From positions 1 to 46,155 of the IMG/VR virus record IMGVR_UViG_3300043444_000434: DNA of 46,155 nucleotides; one strand, 5' to 3'. Both the position numbers and the translations under genes were made by a program. Every line of letters begins with the position of its first letter. Position 1 is the stretch's first letter. The notes under the pieces were generated by a model. It did no database searches. It saw only the letters and a program-made list of their open reading frames with translations, and was not told the origin of the DNA. Source of the DNA: a virus. Shown here piece after piece: positions 35,773 to 43,919 of the stretch.

Positions 35773-36507
35773 TTAAAAGAATCCTTCAGTGTGAGCAGGA
35801 AAGTCTTCTTCTTCTAGTGGAGGAATAAGATTAAATGTTTCACAGAATTCTTTGGTTTTGGTAATTAATTCTTGTAATGTGCCTGTGTTGTCAATTGTGA
35901 TTTCAAAATCATAATTGTCAAGCGATGTTTCTGATGGATGATCTCCTGTGTCAGAATTTCTATTAATTCTAACAAGAAGTCCTCCTTTTTGTTTTACAGC
36001 TTCTGCTTCATTTGGAAAACGCACATCTGTAATTAACCATCTGCTTGTATTGTTATACGTTGCAAATGTGGCGTTAACCCAAGTGTTTGTATGTAATCCG
36101 TTGCGCATAGCTTCAGTTCCAAGTTTTTGTAAAAACTCACGTACACTCATCATCTCTAAAAACGTAATGTCTTTAAAAGGTTCAACAGCGTTAAGAGGAC
36201 TAGATGTTGTGGGTGTTGCCCATTCTTCACCTAAAAGTGATTTCTTAAATTCTTGGTCTTCAAATTTGTAAACAGGTATTCCTGTGAGTAATGAAGCAAC
36301 TTCTTTTAATTTGCCAGCAAATTTCTTTACTGTCCATTCTGTTTTAATAACATTTGGATTTGGCATTTTTAAATAGTGCTCAATTGTAGCGTCAGTCAAG
36401 TAAGGAGTGCTTACAATAATCTTAATTAGCTCAGCAAAAGTATCTTTTCCTGAACCAATCTTTCCTGATATTCCTATCAGTCTTACTGGTTGTTTTCTTT
36501 TTTCCAT
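35773..36507 (-). CDS. Deoxynucleoside monophosphate kinase
   Basis: A 244-residue P-loop kinase. The Walker A motif is G15-K-I-G-S-G-K21-D-T. A later WLITDVRFPNEAEA block (about residues 156-169) with the D-V-R-F-P-N-E core is characteristic of phage dNMP kinases related to T4 gene 1, which phosphorylate dGMP, dTMP and modified dCMP. It would convert ThyX-made dTMP toward dTTP, completing a dNTP pathway with the ribonucleotide reductase. Its start lies inside the end of the small basic gene upstream (25-base overlap). Confident as a nucleotide kinase; exact substrate range unknown. Confidence 0.82.
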   Translation of the reverse strand: MEKRKQPVRLIGISGKIGSGKDTFAELIKIIVSTPYLTDATIEHYLKMPNPNVIKTEWTVKKFAGKLKEVASLLTGIPVYKFEDQEFKKSLLGEEWATPTTSSPLNAVEPFKDITFLEMMSVREFLQKLGTEAMRNGLHTNTWVNATFATYNNTSRWLITDVRFPNEAEAVKQKGGLLVRINRNSDTGDHPSETSLDNYDFEITIDNTGTLQELITKTKEFCETFNLIPPLEEEDFPAHTEGFF

Positions 36508-36650
36508 TCTCTTAGTCTGGTTATTAAACTGGGTTTTGAAATGTCAAGTCTGTACCTCATTCTCAAATACCTTCTGAGAAGTCGTACTCTGTTTAATGAT
36601 GTGTTTCTGTTTTTGACTTTTAAATAAGCCTCTTTGATAATGTCTATCAT
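36483..36650 (-). CDS. Small basic hypothetical protein (55 aa)
   Basis: Read by hand. ATG at 36650, TAA at 36483-36485, overlapping the dNMP kinase start by 25 bases in another frame. The product (beginning MIDIIKEAYLKVKNRN, then RVRLLRRYLRMRYRL and TRLREWKKENNQ) has about 16 Arg/Lys in 55 residues and a helical pattern, so nucleic-acid binding is plausible. It fills the gap between the kinase and the upstream terminator. No family is recognised. Overlap with the kinase suggests translational coupling; alternatively it could be a chance frame. Confidence 0.5.
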   Translation of the reverse strand: MIDIIKEAYLKVKNRNTSLNRVRLLRRYLRMRYRLDISKPSLITRLREWKKENNQ

Positions 36651-36666
36651 TTGTTTATAGTTTATG

Positions 36667-36679
36667 GTTTACTGTAAAC
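36667..36679. promoter_or_regulatory. Palindrome upstream of the small basic gene
   Basis: GTTTAC-T-GTAAAC, a perfect 6-base inverted repeat around one base, 17 bases upstream of the 55-residue gene and just past a minus-strand terminator. Its placement suits an operator or promoter element for the kinase transcript. The size is small enough to be chance. Confidence 0.3.
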
Positions 36680-36685
36680 AATAGA

Positions 36686-36707
36686 ACAGGGGTTTTTAGG
36701 CCCCTGT
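36686..36707 (-). terminator. Terminator after the DUF932-like gene
   Basis: A perfect 7-bp stem (ACAGGGG 36686-36692 with CCCCTGT 36701-36707) with an 8-base loop, 17 bases after the stop of the 276-residue gene. On minus it is followed by TCTATTGTTT, a broken T tract. On plus TCTTTTG follows, so it may work both ways. Confidence 0.6.
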
Positions 36708-36723
36708 CTTTTGTCATTAACAA

Positions 36724-37554
36724 TTAAAATGGAGTAATTTCAAAAATTTCCTCCTCAGTTTTGACTTCATAAACTGAAGGTTCTGCTTCTACTATAGAAA
36801 TTGCTTCAGTTTCTTCATCAAAGGTGTGCTCAAGTCCAAGCATATTTGCAAAAACTTCATGAACAGCTACTTGATCATCCATCCATGTAGACGGATGAGA
36901 ATCTTTTAGTGAAAGTGTTATGTGATTATATAACGCCCAAGCACTATCAGAGTCAACTTTGTACTCAAAACTTGGTTTTTCCAACTCAGTACGAATTTGA
37001 TTGAGCTGCATTGTGTTCAAAATTTTCTTTTTGAAAAACAATTCACCTAACAAATCATGTTGAGCAGTAGATGTAAGAAGTACATCTTTCATCTTATCCT
37101 TATGTTCAACAAGGTTTTCCCAGTATAATTCTGAGTCTTTAATAAACTCGCCAATTTTACCTTCAGCTAACAAGTCAGCAGCACCTTTATGTACGCGTTT
37201 GTACGCACCAAATTTGTTATTGTTAAGCATCATACCATTGTTGCAAACTTTTACAAGTCCACCAAGGTTGAAACGAAACGCATATTGCTTGTTGTAAGAG
37301 TTTAAAAAGTTGGCAGACAACTCAATGTCTGGATCAGCTTTATAATTCATCCTGAAGGTTCCTACGGCTACCTGAGCATCATTTGAACAACGATACTCTT
37401 CACCTGTAATGATGAAACCAGCATTTGTGATTTCAGAACGCACTCTATTGATCACATTACTGTGAGCAATTGGCGTGTATGTGTCAGTTTTTGCAGGTAA
37501 TCCTGCACCAATCATTTTGGAATACGCTTGCATTCCGCTCATTGTTCTTTTCAT
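36724..37554 (-). CDS. DUF932-like phage protein
   Basis: A 276-residue protein. The N-terminal part (YTPIAHSNVINRVRSEITNAGF), the middle NSYNKQYAFRFNLGGLVKVCNNGMML, and the later KRVHKG helix follow the pattern of DUF932 proteins found in phages and plasmids near replication genes. Their biochemical role is not established to my knowledge. The C-terminus is acidic (VEAEPSVYEVKTEEEIF). It starts one base after the DNA polymerase stop, and a terminator follows, so it is the last gene of that transcript segment. The context suggests an accessory to replication or recombination. Confidence 0.65.
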   Translation of the reverse strand: MKRTMSGMQAYSKMIGAGLPAKTDTYTPIAHSNVINRVRSEITNAGFIITGEEYRCSNDAQVAVGTFRMNYKADPDIELSANFLNSYNKQYAFRFNLGGLVKVCNNGMMLNNNKFGAYKRVHKGAADLLAEGKIGEFIKDSELYWENLVEHKDKMKDVLLTSTAQHDLLGELFFKKKILNTMQLNQIRTELEKPSFEYKVDSDSAWALYNHITLSLKDSHPSTWMDDQVAVHEVFANMLGLEHTFDEETEAISIVEAEPSVYEVKTEEEIFEITPF

Positions 37555-37555
37555 A

Positions 37556-39526
37556 TTAAAAGAGAGATAATTGTGTTAATTGCATATGTGGAGGAAGAAC
37601 ATCAGATGTTTTTTCTATCTTTTTAATCTCTTCATAGATCTTATCTAGATAAAACTTTTCATCTACCTTGTATTCTTCCCATGGTTTGTCTTCAAATTTA
37701 TTGAAGATTGTTTGAAGAGCTTTTCCACTCTCCAGTTGGATTTCCCTGCCATCTGGGTTGCACTTGATAATTTTAATTCCATTCTCAGAAATATAGTAAC
37801 GCACTAACTTTTGAAGTTTGTTTGTTACATATTCACCATTTTTGAATCCTCTTTCTTCAAAATACCAGTCACCTCTAAGTTTTGCACCAACGCAATAATC
37901 ATAGATGTTGCGGTTTTCTTTTAAGAATTCTGCTGGATCTTTTCCTTTAACAAAATAAGCATACCAAGCTTTAGGAACAATCAGTAAAGATTTGTTCTTA
38001 TGTAGTGCTAATTCATCAAACTCAAAACGTCCTTTACACTTTGTTTTACCATCTTTGTATATTGCAATGTAGTTATTTACATCACCAATAATCATTTTCT
38101 GGTATTCAACAGTTTCAAGTTGTAATTGAGTTAATGCTTCCCACTCTTTGCATATGTCATAAAACTTAGATTCATGTTCCTCATCTACAAGAAATTCAAG
38201 ACCATCCGTATTTTGCATCAATGGAATTGCACCAGGAATTCTAGTTGCAATCATCTCATACAGCATACTAAGAAGTAATTGTCCATTCACAGTAATTCTG
38301 AATGTAAACTCAGGATCATATAGGAAAGAATACTTGTTCTTACTTAAACCATAAGTTGAGTTAAGAATAATCTTAAATAAGTAGTTTAGTGGAGAAGATT
38401 TTGGGTACTTCTTACGCTCTTCAAAGAACCACTCATACAGTTCACAGAACTCTTCTTTTGGTAAATGAGCAGGGGACCAGTTGTTTTTAATTGCTAAATT
38501 TGGATAAAATGAAGTAACGTCAGCACTCAGAATCTTTTTTCCAGGTGTAGCTTCATATATACCAGATTTAATACAACCATGTAGTCCACCCAATCCATAA
38601 TCTGTAGGCGTGTTTTTGAAATTCATCCTATATTTAGGACCCGCTTCTTCTTTTTCAGTGTTTATTGATGTATCAACAACTAGACTTTTGAACCAGTTGT
38701 GTACAGCTTTAAACTCAGGAGTTTGAAATTCAACAAAAGGTAAAATGATATCTCTTACAGTAACAAAAGGACGTTCTGTCTTCATTATTTTAATATCATT
38801 TTTGTTTCTTCCTAACTTATCACTCAAGAAGTGTAAGAACATTTCTTTACTTATGCGAGGTTCACTTGCACTGTGCAAAGAAAGGTTATATGTGGCACTC
38901 AGTTCAGCTCTAAGGTTGATCTGACTTGCCATTACTTGCTCTCCTTTTGGATTCTTTAGTATAAAGATTTCTTTTGTTGAGAGTACGTCATTGATACAGT
39001 AGTTAACAACCATATCCAGTGTTTCTTGATCTTCTACTGGTTGATTATGTGGATGAGGCATCTCTTCTACATTAAACCAATCCATAGAAAACTGAACCCA
39101 TTTTAGAGAAGTACGTTTTGCATTACTGTCCCAATGGTTCAGCTTAAATATATCTACACATGGAATAGTAAGCTTAAATTCTGGATAATCAAGGAATTCA
39201 CCCCTGTTAGACTTGTCAATAATAGTTTTTACATAAGCATAAATTCTTGCTGCAAATTCTTCACCCTGAAGACCAGAGTAAAAATCTAAGTTCTCAAGAA
39301 TATGTTCAGTAATCTGCGCGTCAAACGCTAAGTTATTGTAACCAAAATGCCAATCTCTATTTTGCTGATTTTCAAGTAAAAATCTAATAAACTCATAAGT
39401 ATCATTGCGTTGTTTACCAATCACAAAGATGTGTTGTTCATCAGAATCATAAGACCTAAAAACAGCAACAAAACAATTGATAATGGTTTCATAGTCCATT
39501 ATCCAGAATTTTCGCTGTCTAGTCAT
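37556..39526 (-). CDS. Family B DNA polymerase with 3'-5' exonuclease
   Basis: A 656-residue replicative polymerase, compact for family B. The proofreading domain has D11-Y-E13 (Exo I), N64/N65-L-A-F-D69 (Exo II) and Y176-C-I-N-D180 (Exo III). The polymerase domain has YGLGGLHG (310-317), motif A D336-V-T-S-F-Y341-P, motif B K385-I-I-L-N389-S-T-Y-G393, and motif C N439-T-D441-G. Motif C is NTDG in place of the usual DTDS; D336 and D441 would bind the two metals. No terminal-protein region or intein is seen. It overlaps the preceding gene by TAATG. It probably works with the DnaB-type helicase and primase encoded upstream. Confidence 0.92.
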   Translation of the reverse strand: MTRQRKFWIMDYETIINCFVAVFRSYDSDEQHIFVIGKQRNDTYEFIRFLLENQQNRDWHFGYNNLAFDAQITEHILENLDFYSGLQGEEFAARIYAYVKTIIDKSNRGEFLDYPEFKLTIPCVDIFKLNHWDSNAKRTSLKWVQFSMDWFNVEEMPHPHNQPVEDQETLDMVVNYCINDVLSTKEIFILKNPKGEQVMASQINLRAELSATYNLSLHSASEPRISKEMFLHFLSDKLGRNKNDIKIMKTERPFVTVRDIILPFVEFQTPEFKAVHNWFKSLVVDTSINTEKEEAGPKYRMNFKNTPTDYGLGGLHGCIKSGIYEATPGKKILSADVTSFYPNLAIKNNWSPAHLPKEEFCELYEWFFEERKKYPKSSPLNYLFKIILNSTYGLSKNKYSFLYDPEFTFRITVNGQLLLSMLYEMIATRIPGAIPLMQNTDGLEFLVDEEHESKFYDICKEWEALTQLQLETVEYQKMIIGDVNNYIAIYKDGKTKCKGRFEFDELALHKNKSLLIVPKAWYAYFVKGKDPAEFLKENRNIYDYCVGAKLRGDWYFEERGFKNGEYVTNKLQKLVRYYISENGIKIIKCNPDGREIQLESGKALQTIFNKFEDKPWEEYKVDEKFYLDKIYEEIKKIEKTSDVLPPHMQLTQLSLF

Positions 39527-39921
39527 TAATTTTCTGTTTCAGGATTACTTAAATCAATTGGTTCATTAATGATGTTCAATGCTTCATGATCAGAGTTCAA
39601 AGCAAACATTTGAATAAAGCGTTCAATGTCACTCTTCTTATCAATGTAGTACTCATAGTATGTTTCCATAATCCTACGTTCTTCAACATACTGCTGTCCT
39701 TCTGCACCACGCAAAGGAATTACTTGACCTTTGTCTGTTAACTTTGGAAGCATTTGTGGTTTGTCTTTTTTGTCCTTGCTAATTACAGCAAGTACACGTG
39801 TGTTTGGATCATAGATCACCTCATTAAAAGGACACTCCATTGATAATGGTAACATGCGGAAGCTTTTGCGTCCATACCAGTCTGTGCTGTACACAAACAT
39901 ACATTTTGTTTCTTTTTGCAT
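39526..39921 (-). CDS. Hypothetical protein upstream of DNA polymerase
   Basis: A 131-residue soluble protein. The N-terminal half is strand-rich (CMFVYSTDWYGRKSFRMLPL, TRVLAVISKDKKDKP) and the C-terminal half helical (RRIMETYYEYYIDKKSDIERFIQMF) with an acidic end. It is not recognised. One-base overlap with the polymerase start (TAATG) suggests equal production and possibly a physical partner, but no motif supports a specific role. Confidence 0.6.
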   Translation of the reverse strand: MQKETKCMFVYSTDWYGRKSFRMLPLSMECPFNEVIYDPNTRVLAVISKDKKDKPQMLPKLTDKGQVIPLRGAEGQQYVEERRIMETYYEYYIDKKSDIERFIQMFALNSDHEALNIINEPIDLSNPETEN

Positions 39922-39938
39922 TTTTGGTTTTTATTAAT

Positions 39939-40499
39939 TTAGTTTATAAATTCTAATCCTTGTGGGCATTCTACTGTGAATGTTTCTTTTTCAAAGTTAA
40001 CACGGTCACATAGTTCTCCCACACTTCTCATAAAATCTTCTTCTACTCCAAGAATTTCAGCATATTGCTTAAAATACTTTGCTGGAAATATAAAAGACTC
40101 AATGTACACCCATTCTGGCGTGTGTATACCGTAATAGTCAGCTAATATCTTCTTTGTGTGTGAAGACATTTTAGAATACTTACCACTCAAAAATGAATCA
40201 AAATCTTCACTTACTGAGTTAAAATCAAAGATATATACAATCTGGTTATTGTCAAGGGGTACACACATGTCTAACATCTTATGTGTTATCAAATACTCTC
40301 TCTCAAATGTTTTCCATTTTTCATCATCTGTATTCTCATAAACACAAATTAGTTTTCTAGAAGACTTGTTATAAGCACTGCCAGCCCAGCTCAAATAAGT
40401 TTGAACTGGACGTGGGTGCTTGTCTTTTTTGAAACCTAGTAGTGGATACAAAAATGTAAATGACTTTTGGAAATACTTGTCGTATATCTTAGATATCAT
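39939..40499 (-). CDS. Hypothetical protein of the replication block
   Basis: A 186-residue soluble protein rich in Tyr and Phe (YFQKSFTFLYPLLGF at the start, WVYIESFIFPAKYFKQY near 130-146). It has no nucleotide-binding or nuclease motif I can recognise. Its start overlaps the end of the RecE-like nuclease gene as ATGA, so it is translationally coupled to it and may assist the nuclease or the following polymerase. Function unknown. Confidence 0.6.
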   Translation of the reverse strand: MISKIYDKYFQKSFTFLYPLLGFKKDKHPRPVQTYLSWAGSAYNKSSRKLICVYENTDDEKWKTFEREYLITHKMLDMCVPLDNNQIVYIFDFNSVSEDFDSFLSGKYSKMSSHTKKILADYYGIHTPEWVYIESFIFPAKYFKQYAEILGVEEDFMRSVGELCDRVNFEKETFTVECPQGLEFIN

Positions 40500-41554
40500 A
40501 ATACTACTTCATTGTTGACTAAAAATTCGTAAGGTAATTCAAATGACTTGTTTTCAAAGTGAAAGTTAGCTCTCAGAATCATTTCATCTGCTTTTACTAA
40601 CCACTCTTTCATTGTATTATCAGATACTCTAATTGGTGCAATTTGCATGTACGGATCTACTACAACAAATCTGAATGTGATTTTGTAATCAGCATATTCA
40701 GGCTTGCTTAAGTAAACATGCTCAACCATTTTGTAATAAATGGCAGCTTGCATCCAGTAACGATAATACTCTATACTATCTTTAAAAGAACCAATGTCTT
40801 TTGAAGTCTTCTTTAAATCATTTACTCTGATTTCTTTATTGGCGCTGTCAAAAACAAGATTATCAATAAATCCTCTTAATCCAAACAAGAATTTTTCATC
40901 AAACATTGCAAGTTCAATTTCATTTTGTTTAGTAACACCATTAAAGCTATCACCAAAGAATCCCATTACATCCATAACAACAGGTTTGCTTTTGATTTTC
41001 TCAACTACAGATTTTGCAAAATCATAAGTATCTTGATCAATAACAGTTCTGCCAACAGATTTTTTCATGTATTCCCAATAGGCAACATGATCTTCAGTAA
41101 TAATTTTATCTAGACGTTGTGCATCAGTTTTCAATGTCTGATACAAATTCATGTCAGATAAAATATCAATGATAGCACCTGAAAATTCATGTAAATCTTC
41201 ACGCTTATCACCATCATTTTTTAATTCTTTGTAATGAGCAAACAAAGTTTGTAATAATTTTTTAGGATTATCACTTGGGGTACTGACTGAGCTTAAAACA
41301 AACTCGTCATCAAAACCTTCAGGTTTTAATAATAGACAGTGGATAAGTTTACCTTCTACCATGTTTTTATCTTCTGTGTCATCACGTTGACCTAAAACAT
41401 AGTGATTGTAAAACAAAGCAGGGCTGAATAATAACTTATTCAATCCTGAATACGACAATAAAAAAGGTTTTGAAAAAAACTCTTCTTCTTTTTGCATGCG
41501 TTCTGCAAATGCAACATCTGATGTGAATTTAGCTACTGCCATTTTTTTTAACAT
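40496..41554 (-). CDS. PD-(D/E)XK exonuclease, RecE/exonuclease VIII-like
   Basis: A 352-residue nuclease. FLLSYSGLNKLLFSPALFY, followed by VEGKLIH72CLLLKPE, is the N-terminal pattern of phage RecE-like exonucleases. The catalytic set is E212 or E214, D231 (GLRGFIDNLVFD) and D246-L-K248 (RVNDLKKTSK), and a YRYWMQAAIYYKM helix follows, as in RecB-type folds. It would resect dsDNA ends to give 3' single strands for the Sak4-like ATPase and SSB-like protein made from the same strand. The first ATG (41554) overlaps the GIY-YIG gene by 7 bases; a second at 41542 avoids the overlap and is also possible. The nuclease fold is confident; role by context. Confidence 0.8.
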   Translation of the reverse strand: MLKKMAVAKFTSDVAFAERMQKEEEFFSKPFLLSYSGLNKLLFSPALFYNHYVLGQRDDTEDKNMVEGKLIHCLLLKPEGFDDEFVLSSVSTPSDNPKKLLQTLFAHYKELKNDGDKREDLHEFSGAIIDILSDMNLYQTLKTDAQRLDKIITEDHVAYWEYMKKSVGRTVIDQDTYDFAKSVVEKIKSKPVVMDVMGFFGDSFNGVTKQNEIELAMFDEKFLFGLRGFIDNLVFDSANKEIRVNDLKKTSKDIGSFKDSIEYYRYWMQAAIYYKMVEHVYLSKPEYADYKITFRFVVVDPYMQIAPIRVSDNTMKEWLVKADEMILRANFHFENKSFELPYEFLVNNEVVL

Positions 41555-41997
41555 TTACAATTTTCCATATCTCTTGCAAAATACCTACCTAGAATATTTC
41601 CGTTATATGTGTTTTCTTTCAGCACATCATTTTTTACTTGATGTGAAAGTTCACAATAATTCAAATACTTTTTAGTACAGCATAATTCCAAGATTTCCCT
41701 TTTAAAATTTTCAGGTCCAAGTCTAGCAACATCAGATTTTAAATCAACTGATGAACCATAATAAGTCATCCAATCTGATTCTTTCACAACTTGTTTGAAT
41801 ACTTTTCTTGTACCTGTTTCAGTCTTCTCCTTTTTGGAGATTTTAGTCTTACGCTTGTGGTAAAGACTTTTTTGTCCAATATAAAACTTACCAGTTTTTA
41901 AATTGGTAATCTTATATATGAACCCTATGACTTCCTCATGATTAGGAATATCATCAACTTTTGTTACCTTTTTCTTAAGGTAGGTCCAATTTGTCAT
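41548..41997 (-). CDS. GIY-YIG endonuclease
   Basis: A 149-residue single-domain nuclease. G25-F-I-Y28 and Y39-I-G41 form the name motif (here GFIY...FYIG), a basic stretch with R49 follows (SLYHKRKTK), and E116 (NYCELSHQ) sits where the metal-binding Glu is expected, so the active site looks intact. There is no separate DNA-binding domain of the kind carried by intron-borne homing enzymes, although a Seg-type free-standing homing endonuclease remains possible. It sits inside the replication block, 37 bases after the primase gene, and overlaps the RecE-like gene. It could process recombination or replication intermediates, or promote its own spread. Confidence 0.78.
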   Translation of the reverse strand: MTNWTYLKKKVTKVDDIPNHEEVIGFIYKITNLKTGKFYIGQKSLYHKRKTKISKKEKTETGTRKVFKQVVKESDWMTYYGSSVDLKSDVARLGPENFKREILELCCTKKYLNYCELSHQVKNDVLKENTYNGNILGRYFARDMENCKC

Positions 41998-42033
41998 AAA
42001 TAAAGTGTGTGAGTCAACAAAAATAAGAAATTA

Positions 42034-43038
42034 TTAATCAACTGACTGCATATCAGCATACTTTTCTACAGCGTTTGTCAATTTTGGGACAAATTCAAGC
42101 ATTGCTTTTTGTACACCATGGATTTTTACTACATCAGCAATATCTTTTTCCAATGGTAAATAACAAAAAGGAAGCTTATACTTTTCTTCATAAGCTTTCA
42201 TTGCTTTTATACCTGCCTCATCACTATCAAATATGGTTACAACAGCATCATATATCTCTTTAAATTCAAAGATAACGTCTTCTTGTAACAAACTGTTTTC
42301 ACTATCAGGAGCCACAACATCAACATTCAGTTTCATACTCTTAATTGCCAGGCAATCTTTCAAGGATGAAGCTATGATTAATATTGGTTTGTTCTCTAAC
42401 TGCTGATAGCCTTGTATGTAATCACAGATTTTAATAAACTTCTTTTCTTTATTCTTAGGTTGGTAGATTTTGTAAAGAATACCTTCTCTTGTAAAATAAC
42501 CATATACATGTTTACTTACAATGGTAAACTCATCTTCAACCTTGTTGTCATGAGTGACTTTTTGCATGACGTATCTGTCCAAAGGCACAACATAATACTT
42601 GTTTAACAATTCGCTGTCAATATTGTATTGTGACCAGAATTCAGCATCATTCTTGGTCCAGCCTCTTGTCTTCCATCTATCAACTTTCCATTTAGAATGT
42701 TGAACTATTTTTGTTTCGCAGATCTTACCTGTTCTTATATAGTCAGAATAATCTTTAATGATTCTCTGAGAAGCTTCAAAAAAGTTAACATTCCATACGT
42801 GCATCATTAAATCAACAGGACCACCTGCTTTTCCAGTAGAAAAACATTTATATTTATATGACGCAGTTTCTTCATTGTAATAAATATACATTGAAGGAGT
42901 TTTGTCATTAATATTAAATAGACTATTGATTCTAACGCTTTGACCTGTAAGACTTTGAGATAGACCAAGATAGTTTTCAAAGATCCATTTTGCAGGAACT
43001 TCATTTACGTCATCAATAAAAGATTTGGATGAAAACAT
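42034..43038 (-). CDS. DnaG-type primase, zinc-less and with altered TOPRIM
   Basis: A 334-residue protein. The N-terminal 100 residues (NSLFNINDKTPSMYIY ... YKYKCFSTGKAGGPVDLM) follow the CHC2 zinc-ribbon domain of DnaG primases, but only C65 remains of the usual metal ligands. A TOPRIM-like domain starts near residue 217: the usual E-G-x-x-D is I-A-S-S-L-K-D228, with the Glu replaced, while D271-S-D273-E-A-G is kept. It is shorter than DnaG (about 580) and has no helicase-binding domain. It lies in the same block as the helicase and polymerase. It probably primes or once primed synthesis. The DxD site may suffice, but the missing Glu makes activity uncertain. Confidence 0.75.
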   Translation of the reverse strand: MFSSKSFIDDVNEVPAKWIFENYLGLSQSLTGQSVRINSLFNINDKTPSMYIYYNEETASYKYKCFSTGKAGGPVDLMMHVWNVNFFEASQRIIKDYSDYIRTGKICETKIVQHSKWKVDRWKTRGWTKNDAEFWSQYNIDSELLNKYYVVPLDRYVMQKVTHDNKVEDEFTIVSKHVYGYFTREGILYKIYQPKNKEKKFIKICDYIQGYQQLENKPILIIASSLKDCLAIKSMKLNVDVVAPDSENSLLQEDVIFEFKEIYDAVVTIFDSDEAGIKAMKAYEEKYKLPFCYLPLEKDIADVVKIHGVQKAMLEFVPKLTNAVEKYADMQSVD

Positions 43039-43049
43039 ATCTTACAAAA

Positions 43050-43086
43050 ATAAATAAAAAAGGGGTGAGATGTTATTCCCACCCCT
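43050..43086 (-). terminator. Terminator between SSB-like and primase genes
   Basis: A 7-bp stem (AGGGGTG 43061-43067 with CACCCCT 43080-43086, plus coordinates) followed on minus by TTTTTATTTATTTT. It splits the replication block into a helicase-Sak4-SSB unit and a primase-to-kinase unit, so the second part needs read-through, anti-termination or its own promoter. Confidence 0.8.
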
Positions 43087-43106
43087 CAATTAAGATGAAA
43101 TAATAA

Positions 43107-43883
43107 TTAAGAAGGCAAGTTCAAAGTAGCTGGTGCAGTACCACCTTCTGCAAATGTATTATTTGCAATTGGAGTTGCAGCATTAAGATTGAACATGTCA
43201 TTAGCAGGAATACCTGCAGCTTGACCGCCAAATTCTGTCACAGTTTGTGCTGGTTCTTCTACTTTCACAATGATGTGTTTAGCAGCGTTGTAAGGCAACA
43301 AGTTTACAGGATTACCTTCTGCATCTTCCAATGCTGAGTAAGGTAATAACTTACCTTCTTGCTTAGGGAAGAATAAACGGTAATTAGCTCTGTCATAACC
43401 TTCAGTAAAATACTCTTGACCAGCAACAGTAAACTGAGCCCATAAACCTGGAGCTGTGATAAATTTACGAACTGCATCAACATACTCTTCAATTGTTGCA
43501 GCTTGAATACCATTTCCAGCATTCATTGCATCAAATACACCAAGTTGTTTTGCAAGATTGTTAATCCAGCGGAACATTTGCTCATCACGTGAAATATCAC
43601 GTCCTTCATAAACATAGTCACTGAATGGATAGCGTCCAGAGCGAACATTACCAATTTGTCCTTTGTAGTTTCCTAGAGAAGGATTCATTTTGTCAATTGG
43701 CAAACCAACAAACTCTGGTCCGCGATCAGGACCTTCAAGAGTCAATACAATAAAGTAAGCCTCTTTCTTGTAAGAAGGTGCGTCAAGTTTGACATCTACA
43801 ACACGACATAAGTGTGTTCCTGGGTTGATAATTTTAGGTACGTTGTTACCTGCGTTTGGATTGAAATCACTAGATTTAAACAT
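43107..43883 (-). CDS. SSB-like single-stranded DNA-binding protein (probable)
   Basis: A 258-residue protein. The N-terminal part (NPGTHLCRVVDVKLDAP ... EAYFIVLTLEGPD) has the strand order of an OB fold, as in phage SSB or DUF669-type proteins. A helical middle (RWINNLAKQLGVFDAM ... TIEEYVDAVRKFI) follows, then a return to strands, and a low-complexity Ala/Asn/Pro-rich tail (residues 215-258). It lacks the acidic tip of bacterial SSB and ends NLPS. It lies 36 bases after the Sak4-like ATPase gene, and Sak4 recombinases are known to act with a cognate SSB, so this is the likely partner. Fold inferred. Confidence 0.6.
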   Translation of the reverse strand: MFKSSDFNPNAGNNVPKIINPGTHLCRVVDVKLDAPSYKKEAYFIVLTLEGPDRGPEFVGLPIDKMNPSLGNYKGQIGNVRSGRYPFSDYVYEGRDISRDEQMFRWINNLAKQLGVFDAMNAGNGIQAATIEEYVDAVRKFITAPGLWAQFTVAGQEYFTEGYDRANYRLFFPKQEGKLLPYSALEDAEGNPVNLLPYNAAKHIIVKVEEPAQTVTEFGGQAAGIPANDMFNLNAATPIANNTFAEGGTAPATLNLPS

Positions 43884-43919
43884 AATTATTGATTTTTAAT
43901 TGTTTACTTTTTTAAATTG

